Assembly: GCA_024809215.1 (NCBI GenBank)
Contig: JANUBW010000006.1
Span: 248,936-312,935, forward strand
Length of the DNA stretch: 64,000 bases
DNA from: Niastella sp. OAS944
Lineage (GTDB): Bacteria; Bacteroidota; Bacteroidia; Chitinophagales; Chitinophagaceae
Direction of reading: 5' to 3'
Part shown: positions 46,517-55,182 of the stretch, piece by piece
How the letters are laid out: each line of letters begins with the position of its first letter
Position numbering within the stretch: the first letter of the stretch is position 1
Notes under the pieces: generated by a model
The model's input: the letters and a program-made list of their open reading frames with translations, nothing else
Databases searched by the model: none
Told to the model about the DNA's origin: nothing
Translations under genes and position numbers: made by a program

Positions 46517-46642
46517 TTATGGTTTCTTTGTTTTTTTGTTGCTTTTTTTAGCACTCGCTTTCTTTCTCTTCTGGTAAGCCTGCTCATGGGGCTGTTGGCT
46601 CACCCGTTTTCCGTCGGCTTTTTTCTTATTCGGATTGTCCAT
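46517..46642 (-). CDS. Very small basic protein (41 aa)
   Basis: ATG 46642 to the TAA at 46517-46519 encodes 41 residues: MDNPNKKKADGKRVSQQP, then HEQAYQKRKKASAKKS and a Lys-rich tail ending KKP. The hydrophilic start and HEQAYQKRK pattern resemble short basic proteins common in this group, possibly nucleic-acid binding. It is below the usual ORF size cut-off. Evidence is a clean start and stop and composition only. Confidence 0.45.
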   Translation of the reverse strand: MDNPNKKKADGKRVSQQPHEQAYQKRKKASAKKSNKKTKKP

Positions 46643-46783
46643 GATTTAATGTTTTAGTTATTCTATATACAAAATAATTATGCCAGGGAGTTGAAATTGA
46701 TAAAGGTGAACGCACCTTAACCTAAGGCGCATCTTTCTTTTTGAACAACATTTATTATTTTTAACCCCCAAGTAATCAACAAA

Positions 46784-47377
46784 GTGCCGGAACAACCCAA
46801 ATATAATGAGCGGGAACTGCTGCGTCGGATAGCCGATGGTGACCAGGATGCTTTTGCACGCATCTTTGAGGCGCACCGGCAACGGTTGTTTAATTACCTG
46901 GCCGGTATTACCAAATCGTCCGAAGTAGCTGAGGATATTCTGGTTGATGTTTTTATGAAACTTTGGGTGGGCCGCGAAATGTTGGTGCAGATCGAAAACC
47001 TGGAAGGGTTTCTGCACAAGGTGGCTTACAACAAAGCCATGGACTTTTTCAAAACAACTGCCCGGCATGCCCGGTTGCAACAGGTTTATGCACAACGAAT
47101 TGATCAGCCAGAGCAGAACCTTGAAGACTGGCTTATTGATGAAGAGACCCGCCGTATTTTACGGGAGGCTGTCAATCAGCTTCCACCCCAACGCAAACTT
47201 ATATATACCCTCAGCCGCGAACAGGGCCTTACTTATGACGAAATAGCAAAAGCCCTGAACCTCTCGCGGAACACGGTTAAAGGCACTATTATGGCTGCCA
47301 CCCGCTCCATTAGTGAGTATCTGCAAAAGAAATACCCCGGAAATGCCGCGCTTTCCGTTCTCTTTTTTCTCGCCTAG
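46784..47377 (+). CDS. ECF RNA polymerase sigma factor (FecI-like)
   Basis: 197 aa starting at GTG 46784; no in-frame ATG precedes the conserved region 2. Region 2 is DQDAFARIFEAHRQRLFNYL with EDILVDVFMKLW. Region 4 is LPPQRKLIYTLSREQGLTYD and IAKALNLSRNTVKGTI. This is the Bacteroidota sigma type that pairs with FecR and an STN-bearing SusC, all present immediately downstream. It would direct transcription of the SusCD operon once released from the anti-sigma factor. Confidence 0.93.
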   Translation: MPEQPKYNERELLRRIADGDQDAFARIFEAHRQRLFNYLAGITKSSEVAEDILVDVFMKLWVGREMLVQIENLEGFLHKVAYNKAMDFFKTTARHARLQQVYAQRIDQPEQNLEDWLIDEETRRILREAVNQLPPQRKLIYTLSREQGLTYDEIAKALNLSRNTVKGTIMAATRSISEYLQKKYPGNAALSVLFFLA

Positions 47378-47465
47378 CCGGTTTCTAAAAAAAAATCAAA
47401 AAAAGTTAACAGGCCGATAACCCTATTTTCCTTCTCGTGCCGTCGTTATGGTATAACCTGCTGCT

Positions 47466-48683
47466 ATGAGCACACAAAACAACCGGTTACAATACCTGGT
47501 TCAGCAATACCTGAATGACAAAAGTACAGCCGAAGAGCTGGAGGAGTTTTGGCAACAGGTGAGCCAGCTGAAGGATGAAACCGTGATACAAGCTGAATTG
47601 GACGCGTATTGGGCGCATTCTGCCGCTGGTAATAAAGTGCCCGCTGTGGGGTGGGAGCAGGTTTTGCAACAGGTGTATAGCAAGGCAGAGCCTTATATGC
47701 AGCAACCGGTGGCTATTCCACTTTGGCGTAAGCCTTTGTTTCGTTGGGCCGCGGCTGCAGTGGTTATATTATCGTTGGGTGTTGCCAGCTGGTGGCTGTT
47801 AAATAATAATAAAACGGTCAGTACACCCGGTGACGTTGCTACCACTACAATACAGGATGTGCCTGCGCCGCATAATAACCGGGCTACCATTACACTAAAT
47901 AATGGACAAACGGTGTATCTCGATAGTGCCGGTAATGGCGCATTGGCCAGTGAGGGTAGTGTGCAGGTAGTAAAGCTGGCCGACGGGCAAATTGCTTATA
48001 AAGGTGCAGCCGCTGAGCTGATTTATAATACGCTTACAAACCCAAGAGGAAGCAGGGTGATAGATATGACGCTTTCAGACGGAAGCCGTATCTGGCTCAA
48101 TGCCGGTTCTTCCATTACTTATCCGGTAGCGTTTGTAGGCAATGATAGAAAGGTGGAAGTAAAAGGAGAAGTATATTTTGAAGTGGCGCACGATGCTGCA
48201 AAGCCTTTTAAAGTACAACATGGACCAATGAATGTTGAAGTATTGGGCACGCACTTCAATGTAAATGTTTATGAAGATGAGCCTGATATAAAGGTTACAT
48301 TATTGGAAGGAAGTGTAAAAGTCGTGAATCGGTCCCGGCCAGGCACGGGAGCAATCGGTAATAATACCGTTGTCCTCACGCCTGGTAAGCAAGCTGTATT
48401 TATTGCCGATTCACGATTTACGATTGCCGACGCAGACGTAGAACAAGTAATGGCCTGGAAGAATGGATTATTCAGCTTTACCGGCGCCGACCTGGCAACA
48501 GTGATGCGGCAACTTTCACGCTGGTACAATGTTGATGTAAAATATGAAGGACAAATACCTGCCCGTAAATTCAGTGGTGAAATAACCCACGACCTTACCT
48601 TATCACAACTTATGAATGGATTGCAATCATTGGGCATCAAATTCAATATACAAGGCCGCACAATGATAGTACAACAAAAATGA
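47466..48683 (+). CDS. FecR-family anti-sigma factor
   Basis: 405 aa. A cytoplasmic N-terminus (about 1-87) is followed by one membrane helix (about 90-110, AAAAVVILSLGVASWWL). The FecR domain (about 175-280) has RGSRVIDMTLSDGSRIWLNAGSSI-type residues and GEVYFEVAHDAAKPF, and a DUF4974 domain lies at about 315-404 (DLATVMRQLSRWYNVDVKY). It holds the sigma factor until the periplasmic part receives a signal from the STN domain of the SusC next to it. Confidence 0.95.
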   Translation: MSTQNNRLQYLVQQYLNDKSTAEELEEFWQQVSQLKDETVIQAELDAYWAHSAAGNKVPAVGWEQVLQQVYSKAEPYMQQPVAIPLWRKPLFRWAAAAVVILSLGVASWWLLNNNKTVSTPGDVATTTIQDVPAPHNNRATITLNNGQTVYLDSAGNGALASEGSVQVVKLADGQIAYKGAAAELIYNTLTNPRGSRVIDMTLSDGSRIWLNAGSSITYPVAFVGNDRKVEVKGEVYFEVAHDAAKPFKVQHGPMNVEVLGTHFNVNVYEDEPDIKVTLLEGSVKVVNRSRPGTGAIGNNTVVLTPGKQAVFIADSRFTIADADVEQVMAWKNGLFSFTGADLATVMRQLSRWYNVDVKYEGQIPARKFSGEITHDLTLSQLMNGLQSLGIKFNIQGRTMIVQQK

Positions 48684-48842
48684 ATGATTAACTGAGAATG
48701 CCTGATTGCATTGCCTGAACGAAAGTTCAATGTGTTCCCCAAAAAAAAGCCGAAAGTGTCGTAACCACCTCCGGCTGGCGTTTGGATCATTAAGCACATT
48801 GTGGAAGACTGCTTATTACATAACCCAAAACAAAGCAAATCT

Positions 48843-51800
48843 ATGCAAATTGCTGCGCTATTCCGTCATAGCGAGAGACGGAAGCCGTTTACCAAAACTA
48901 TGTTCGTTATGAAGTTCACGGCAATCATTTTATTGGCTACCTGTTTACAGGTTTCGGCAAAAGTGTTCTCTCAGCCGGTCACATTTTCCGGTAAGAACGT
49001 TCCATTAAAGAACGTATTCAATGTTGTGAAAGAACAAACCGGTTATGTTTTTTTCTTTGATGAAGCATTGTTAAAAGGCACCCGGCCTGTTACTATTTCT
49101 GCGCAACAAATGCCGCTGGAAAGCTTTCTCAAAGAAGTACTAAGATCACAACCCCTTAAGTATTCCATTCAGGGTAAAACCATCTTCTTGTCAGAAGCTC
49201 CTGCAACTATGCAAATTGACCAGCGGGCTACTGTAAAAGTATCTGGTTTTGTGTTCTCGCCCGACAGGGCGCCATTACCCGGCGCATCGGTTAATGTTAA
49301 AGGTACTGCCATTGGCACCTCTACGGGTGATGACGGTTCGTTTGTATTGGATAATATAAATGATAATTCTGTACTGCAGATAACGTCGGTAGGTTTTCAG
49401 GTTAAAGATATATCCCTTACCCGCTTAAAGGGTGGTAATGAAATTCAGGATGTAAAACGCCTGTTTGTTGATGGCGCCTCTATGCATTTTGAAGTGTTGC
49501 TGGCCCGGTCGGCAGATTCCCTGGATGCCATTGTTGTAAATAGTTATTCAACCGGTTATCAAACGTTGAGCAAGGAACGCGCTACAGGATCTTTTGCTAC
49601 GGTTACTGCCGGCTCATTTAAACAACAGCGCCTGAGCACCCTAAGTTCATTGCTCGAAGGCCGTGTAGCTGGTTATAATAATGGCCTTATTCGCGGAACC
49701 ACTTCAATGACCGGCGTTACAAGCCCCCTGTATGTAGTTGATGGTTTTCCGGTGGAGAATTCTTCATTATCCAGCAATTCTATAACTGAGAATCTGCCCG
49801 GTTTAAACCTCGAAGATATTGAGAAGATCACGGTGTTGAAGGATGCTGCTGCCGCTTCTATTTACGGCGCCCGCGCTGCCAATGGAGTGGTGGTCATCGT
49901 TACTAAGAAAGCAAAAAAAGGCAAACCGCAGATCAATGCTTCAAGTACTTTTACTTTTCAACCTTACAACTATTACTCCAACCGGTTAGCCAATTCGGCA
50001 GATATGGTAGATATTGAAAAGGAGTGGGCCGCCAATAATCCCAACCTTCAAACCGCCAATACCACCACCTATGCCAACTCCATGCTTGCGAACAATATTT
50101 ATTACAGCCAGGGAGTAAAAGCATATCTCAATTACTATGCAGGTAAAATATCCCAGACCGATCTGGATACAAAGCTCGATCAGCTTTCGCAAAACGGTTA
50201 TAAATTTTACGATGATCTGGAAAAATATGCTAAACGCAATACCTTTTTGCAACAGTATAATGTAAGCGTGGCCAATGCAAGCGACAAAAACGCATTTTAT
50301 ACATCCATTACTTATCGCCATAATGCGCTTGAGGATAAATATTCGGCCAATAAAAACCTGGGGGTGAACCTGCGCAATACTGCGCATTTGACCAGCTGGC
50401 TCGATTTTGAAGTGAGCTCATACCTGCAGTATACCGATAAGGAGGAGCAGAATTATACCGTGTTAAACCCGGGTTACAATTTTTTGCCCTACGATCAGCT
50501 TAAAAATGATGATGGGTCTAATTATACCTCAACTGCAGCATCTCGCCTGAGCGCTAATACCATTAATATCATGAACCAGTACAAGTTGTACAGCATGGAT
50601 ATTACGCCGCTCGATGAAATTGGTATGAACCTGGGTAAAACCAAAGGCTTTATGAGCCGCAGTTATGCCAAGCTTGATGTGAAGTTTGCAAAATGGTTGA
50701 ATTACCAGATGTCGTTCCAGTATGAGAACAACAGCGATCGTTTTAGCAGGCTATACGATAAGAACAGTTCCTATGTACGCAGCCGCGTAAATAGTTTTGC
50801 GCAATATACTGCTGCTACTAACTTTCAGTATTTATTGCCTTACGGAAATATTTACAACAGGCAAACACAGCTGAATAACGCTTACAACTTTCGCCAGCAG
50901 TTGAATTTCGATAAAACCTTTGGCGGGCGTCATAATATCACAGCCATAGCCGGTTCCGAAATAAAGAACGCAAAGCTGGAATACAATAGTCAAACGCAAT
51001 ACAACTACGATCCCAATGTACTTTCCTCTAACCTCGTAAATGCTGCACAGCTTGCCAGCGCTACCGGGTTGGTATTGGGCGGCGGTTCATTTACCAACGC
51101 AGATATAAGCGCCGATAATGAAGTGATCAACCGCTTTGTTTCATTCTATGGCAACGTAGGTTACTCGTACGATGAAAAATATGTGTTTACCGGTAGCCTT
51201 CGCTGGGACCGAAGTAACCTGTGGGGTACCGATTCAAAATACCAGAACAAACCATTATGGTCGTTAGGCGCCGGCTGGAATATTTATAAAGAAGATTTCT
51301 TTACCCCTGGTTTTGTTTCGTACCTGAAGCTGCGTAGTTCTTATGGTCTTGGTGGTAATATTGCAAAGGACGCGGCGCCTTATATGACTGCGCGTTATAG
51401 CACTAATGCATTGCTTGGTGGCACACAGGGTTCTATCAGCTCGCGGCCTAACCCCTTGTTGTCGTGGGAGCGCACATTTACCGGTAACGTAGGCATTGAC
51501 TTTGCCATGTACAATAACCGCATCACCGGTTCAATAGATTATTATAATAAACGTGGTAAAGATCTGTTGGCCAGTACGCAGGGCGTGCCAACAGAAGGAT
51601 GGGGTTATTCTACCTATTACATCAATAATGGTGAAATGACCAACAACGGTATCGAAACTTCAATTAGTGTTGATGTCATTCGCTCAAAAAATCTTAAGTG
51701 GAATGTTACCGGTTTGGTTGCACTTAACAAAAACAAGGTGACCTATGTAAATGTAGAGGCGCCGGTGTATTATCTGCAGCTCGATTACCCCAATGCATAT

Positions 51801-52463
51801 CCCCGGGTAGGTGATCCGTTCAACGCTATTTACAGCTTTAAGTGGGCTGGCTTAAGCGATAAGGGATTGCCTCAGGTGTATAACGAAAAAGGCGACAAGG
51901 TAATGACCTCGCCTTCATCACTTCAGGCTGTGATCTACAGCGGTTCTAAAATACCTAAATACAGCGGCTCTTTCAGCAGTTCGCTCGATTATAAGAATTT
52001 CACGTTTGCCTTTTTGCTAACCTACGAAGGCGGCAATAAAATGAGAAATACTGAACTCCCTGTACTGGGTAGTCAGTACAGCGGTCTTGTAAATGGTTAT
52101 GTAACTGCGTTCCTGCCCGTGAATAAACGGATAACCGAACGCTGGCGCAAACCGGGTGATGAAGCTACTACCAATGTGCCTAAAGCTGCATTTGCCGAAT
52201 CAGCTGGTTTTAGCACAGCCCTGGCAACTATCTATAACTATGCAGATATCAATGTGCTGAATGCCGGTTACATTCGAATGCGTAATATTTCACTGGCCTA
52301 TAACCTGCCTTCTCATTTAACAAGGAGAGCGTTCGTTGAAAGCGCCCGTTTGCAGTTCAATGTAGAGAATGCCTTTACCATTGCGGCCGACAAAAATGCC
52401 AAGTACCTGCTTGGCGGTTATAACAGGCCAAATTTTGTAGGGGGATTGTACCTCGGTTTTTAA
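48843..52463 (+). CDS. STN-bearing SusC TonB-dependent transducer
   Basis: 1206 aa from ATG 48843; the open frame begins at 48801, but the MQIAALFRHSERRKPF start is typical of this subgroup. After the signal region (to about residue 50) comes an STN/secretin-like domain (VPLKNVFNVVKEQTGYVFFF, about 55-115), a carboxypeptidase-regulatory-like domain (VSGFVFSPDRAPLPGASVNV), the plug (TVLKDAAAASIYGARAANGV) and the barrel. The STN domain talks to FecR, so substrate binding outside both drives import and switches on the operon. The cargo is not evident. SusD follows after 29 nt. Confidence 0.95.
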   Translation: MQIAALFRHSERRKPFTKTMFVMKFTAIILLATCLQVSAKVFSQPVTFSGKNVPLKNVFNVVKEQTGYVFFFDEALLKGTRPVTISAQQMPLESFLKEVLRSQPLKYSIQGKTIFLSEAPATMQIDQRATVKVSGFVFSPDRAPLPGASVNVKGTAIGTSTGDDGSFVLDNINDNSVLQITSVGFQVKDISLTRLKGGNEIQDVKRLFVDGASMHFEVLLARSADSLDAIVVNSYSTGYQTLSKERATGSFATVTAGSFKQQRLSTLSSLLEGRVAGYNNGLIRGTTSMTGVTSPLYVVDGFPVENSSLSSNSITENLPGLNLEDIEKITVLKDAAAASIYGARAANGVVVIVTKKAKKGKPQINASSTFTFQPYNYYSNRLANSADMVDIEKEWAANNPNLQTANTTTYANSMLANNIYYSQGVKAYLNYYAGKISQTDLDTKLDQLSQNGYKFYDDLEKYAKRNTFLQQYNVSVANASDKNAFYTSITYRHNALEDKYSANKNLGVNLRNTAHLTSWLDFEVSSYLQYTDKEEQNYTVLNPGYNFLPYDQLKNDDGSNYTSTAASRLSANTINIMNQYKLYSMDITPLDEIGMNLGKTKGFMSRSYAKLDVKFAKWLNYQMSFQYENNSDRFSRLYDKNSSYVRSRVNSFAQYTAATNFQYLLPYGNIYNRQTQLNNAYNFRQQLNFDKTFGGRHNITAIAGSEIKNAKLEYNSQTQYNYDPNVLSSNLVNAAQLASATGLVLGGGSFTNADISADNEVINRFVSFYGNVGYSYDEKYVFTGSLRWDRSNLWGTDSKYQNKPLWSLGAGWNIYKEDFFTPGFVSYLKLRSSYGLGGNIAKDAAPYMTARYSTNALLGGTQGSISSRPNPLLSWERTFTGNVGIDFAMYNNRITGSIDYYNKRGKDLLASTQGVPTEGWGYSTYYINNGEMTNNGIETSISVDVIRSKNLKWNVTGLVALNKNKVTYVNVEAPVYYLQLDYPNAYPRVGDPFNAIYSFKWAGLSDKGLPQVYNEKGDKVMTSPSSLQAVIYSGSKIPKYSGSFSSSLDYKNFTFAFLLTYEGGNKMRNTELPVLGSQYSGLVNGYVTAFLPVNKRITERWRKPGDEATTNVPKAAFAESAGFSTALATIYNYADINVLNAGYIRMRNISLAYNLPSHLTRRAFVESARLQFNVENAFTIAADKNAKYLLGGYNRPNFVGGLYLGF

Positions 52464-52492
52464 TCTGTAAACATTTTTAAAAAAGAACGGCT

Positions 52493-53905
52493 ATGAAGTC
52501 TAAAATAACTTTCACTATAAATATTGTGCTGTTGCTGCTGGTAACAAGCCTGGGGTCTTGTAAAAAATATCTCGATGTGCTTCCGAAAGGTAAAAAAATA
52601 CCAACCACCCTGGCCGACTTTGAAGCCCTGGTAAGGGATGAGTATACAAACCACAGGGCCCCGGTAACGCAGGCGGTATTGTTGTTGAACGACCGTTGGG
52701 AGAGCCAGACAACCTTAAATGGAAATCCACTATGGAAGGTCAACTATTACTGGGATGCAAATGCCAACAGGATCGATTTGAACACTACCGATGAAAGCGT
52801 TTATTATACTGCCTATGCAGCTATATCAACGTTCAACCTCATCTTACAATATGCACCGGCGGCAACAGATGCTTCCGATGCAGATAAAAATCAGCTGATG
52901 GCACAGGCTAAGCTGGGCCGCGCTATGCATTACTTCATTTTGGCGAATTATTATGCCGATACATATGAAGCGTCAAATGCAAGTTCCAAACTAAGTGTAC
53001 CCCTGATAGAAAGCGCCGAAGTGAATGCGCCGCATAAACAGGTAACCATTCAGGAAATGTACGATTTCATCATTAGCACAGTAACGGAAGCAATTCCTAA
53101 CCTGCCCGATAAAGGCGCTACCGTTGTACATGGCACAAAAGGAGCGGCTTATGCTTTCTTAGCGCGGGTATACCTGCAAATGAACAATTATGATCAGGCG
53201 CTTTCTTATGCCAACCAGGCGCTTGCCGTGAACGATAAACTGTTCGATTATGTAGCCTTTTATAATTCATACAAAGCCCAGATCGATCTGGCCGACAATT
53301 ACCCCAGCTTGCCCAACCCCCGGGGTTATAATTATGTAGAGAATTATATCATGATGCATGGTGAATATGTTTATAGCAGAAGGGAATGGCCCTTGCGCGC
53401 TGACAGGGCCGCCCGTTTTGAAACCGGCGATGCCAGTTTGTTATCGCGCTGGAAATCACGATTGGTGGGTTCAGAAACATACTTTTATGCCATTACTACC
53501 GGTTATTTCAACGAAGGAGGTATTACTACCACTGAGGTATATATGATAAAAGCAGAATGCCTGGCCCGTAAAAATGACCTTGCCGGAGCTATGGATGCTT
53601 TGAATACGGTACGGGCTAAACGTATTCTGCCTGCTAACTATGTTGCATTAACGGCTGGCTCTACAAAAGATGCAATAGACTATATCCGCCGCACAAAAGA
53701 AAATGAGACACTGTTTAACATTGTTTCTTTTGCCGATGTGCGCCGGTTTAACAAAGACCCGCTTTACGCAAAAACATTTACAAAAACAGAGAACGGCGCT
53801 ACTGTAAGCCTGAAACCCGATTCACATCTGTGGACGATGCCAATTCCGCTGGGCGCCGTTAAGAACTCAGGAAACGGTACTATTCAACAGAACGTAAACC
53901 AATAA
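52493..53905 (+). CDS. SusD/RagB-family lipoprotein of the sigma-controlled operon
   Basis: 470 aa with lipobox TSLGSC, then KKYLDVLPKGKKIPTTLADF. This is the SusD branch with TLADFEALV openings and helical repeats (AQAKLGRAMHYFILANYYAD, GAAYAFLARVYLQMNNYDQA, VYMIKAECLARKND), ending HLWTMPIPLGAVKNSGNG. It partners the STN-SusC. The thioredoxin gene follows 11 nt later. This subgroup is often linked to non-polysaccharide nutrients such as peptides, so the cargo should not be assumed to be a glycan. Confidence 0.93.
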   Translation: MKSKITFTINIVLLLLVTSLGSCKKYLDVLPKGKKIPTTLADFEALVRDEYTNHRAPVTQAVLLLNDRWESQTTLNGNPLWKVNYYWDANANRIDLNTTDESVYYTAYAAISTFNLILQYAPAATDASDADKNQLMAQAKLGRAMHYFILANYYADTYEASNASSKLSVPLIESAEVNAPHKQVTIQEMYDFIISTVTEAIPNLPDKGATVVHGTKGAAYAFLARVYLQMNNYDQALSYANQALAVNDKLFDYVAFYNSYKAQIDLADNYPSLPNPRGYNYVENYIMMHGEYVYSRREWPLRADRAARFETGDASLLSRWKSRLVGSETYFYAITTGYFNEGGITTTEVYMIKAECLARKNDLAGAMDALNTVRAKRILPANYVALTAGSTKDAIDYIRRTKENETLFNIVSFADVRRFNKDPLYAKTFTKTENGATVSLKPDSHLWTMPIPLGAVKNSGNGTIQQNVNQ

Positions 53906-53916
53906 AACACTAATCG

Positions 53917-55101
53917 ATGAGGCAAACCTTAATTAAAAAAGCAGCCTGTGCCATGGCTGCACTGGTGGTTGCTGGAACTTTATATTCGTTTCAACCGGCT
54001 GCAACAAAGTATACATTGACCGGCGAATTCAAAGAACTGGCCGATGGCACTAAAATAGAACTGGTGCCCGGTGGCGCCCATAAACGCGAAAAGCCGGTTG
54101 CAGAAACCGTGGTGAAGAATGGCAAATTCGTATTCACAGGCAGTGTGGCCAGTCCGCGCATTTTTTATGTAAAAATAGCCGGGGAAGATTACAGCATGTT
54201 TCGCGTAATGGTAGAGAACGCAGCTATTGAGGTGACCGGCAAAGTGGTAGAAAAAGAAATGAGTGGCTCAACATCGCATCAGTTTAACGACCTGAAGGTG
54301 ACCGGCAGCAAAGCGCACGAAGAGTTTTTGAAAAAGACTTCGCTGCGCGACCGGATGGGCGTATTGTATGAGGCTTACCATACTAATAATAAAGAGGTGC
54401 TTGACCAGCTGAAGGCAGCAGGTGATAAAAAAGATACTGTTCTGCGTAAACAGCTGTTAGAGTCTGAGGCATACAAGAAATTTGCAAATGATGAAAAGCA
54501 GTTCTTTACAACGGTAGAAGATTCTATAAAAGGGTTGATCCTTGCAAACAAAGACAGCTGGTGGGGACCCTTCCTGATGCTTGATCAGTTGAGCTATTTT
54601 ACACCAAAAGAAAAAGCGCTGTATGAGCAGTTCTCCAAAGAAGCCAAAGAAAGTTATTATGGTAAAATAGTGCAGGCCGACCTGTATCCGCCAAGTTATG
54701 TTGGTAAAAATGCGCCATCACTGGCATTTGTAAATGCTGAGCAGAAGCCGGTTTCTTTTGCATCTATGGCCAAAGGAAAAAAATATGTTGTCATCGATTT
54801 CTGGGCTTCCTGGTGCAACCCATGCCGCAAAGCCATACCTGCGTTAAAAGCATTTTATAGCGAGGCTGGCAATAAAGGCCTTGGCGTAGAGATCATCAGC
54901 GTGTCGATTGACAAAAAAGAAGCCGATTGGGTAAAAGCTGATGTGGCCGAAGCATTACCCTGGTATAGTTTTCTCGATCGAAAAGGGCTTGCAGATGCCT
55001 ATAATGTAAAAGCGATCCCCGCTATGTTTTTATTGGATGGGAATGGGAAAGTAGTAGCCGAAAACGTTACGCTGGATCAGATCAAAGAAAAGATCAAATA
55101 A
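53917..55101 (+). CDS. TlpA-like periplasmic thioredoxin with DUF4369-like start
   Basis: 394 aa. A signal or anchor helix (about 10-25) precedes a beta-rich DUF4369-like domain (about 28-125), a helical linker, and a thioredoxin/AhpC-type domain (about 255-394) with DFWASWCNPCRK (Cys 300 and 303) and the cis-Pro loop VKAIPAMFLLD. It acts in the envelope as a thiol reductase. It is the last gene of the sigma-FecR-SusC-SusD operon, so the cargo or its receptors may carry disulfides. Confidence 0.92.
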   Translation: MRQTLIKKAACAMAALVVAGTLYSFQPAATKYTLTGEFKELADGTKIELVPGGAHKREKPVAETVVKNGKFVFTGSVASPRIFYVKIAGEDYSMFRVMVENAAIEVTGKVVEKEMSGSTSHQFNDLKVTGSKAHEEFLKKTSLRDRMGVLYEAYHTNNKEVLDQLKAAGDKKDTVLRKQLLESEAYKKFANDEKQFFTTVEDSIKGLILANKDSWWGPFLMLDQLSYFTPKEKALYEQFSKEAKESYYGKIVQADLYPPSYVGKNAPSLAFVNAEQKPVSFASMAKGKKYVVIDFWASWCNPCRKAIPALKAFYSEAGNKGLGVEIISVSIDKKEADWVKADVAEALPWYSFLDRKGLADAYNVKAIPAMFLLDGNGKVVAENVTLDQIKEKIK

Positions 55102-55123
55102 CATTATATTAAATTGATGTTTA

Positions 55124-55158
55124 GGCGGGTTGTCCTTTAAGGGCAGCCCGCCTTTTTT
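55124..55158 (+). terminator. Terminator of the sigma/SusCD/TlpA operon
   Basis: GGCGGGTTGTCC and GGGCAGCCCGCC pair over 12 positions (with G-U pairs) around a 5-nt loop, followed by six T. Confidence 0.88.
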
Positions 55159-55166
55159 GTTTTTCT

Positions 55167-55174
55167 TACCTTTG
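55167..55174 (+). promoter_or_regulatory. -7 element next to ABC exporter start
   Basis: TACCTTTG is an exact TAnnTTTG match, but it ends only 8 nt before the ATG at 55183. If it is used, the message would be leaderless or nearly so. Confidence 0.45.
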
Positions 55175-55182
55175 CGTCAATT

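Noticed and set aside
46462..46587. N-terminal extension of the 83-aa gene (125-aa version)
   Set aside because: The extra part is very basic, crosses a GC-rich hairpin and overlaps a cleaner 41-aa gene in another frame.
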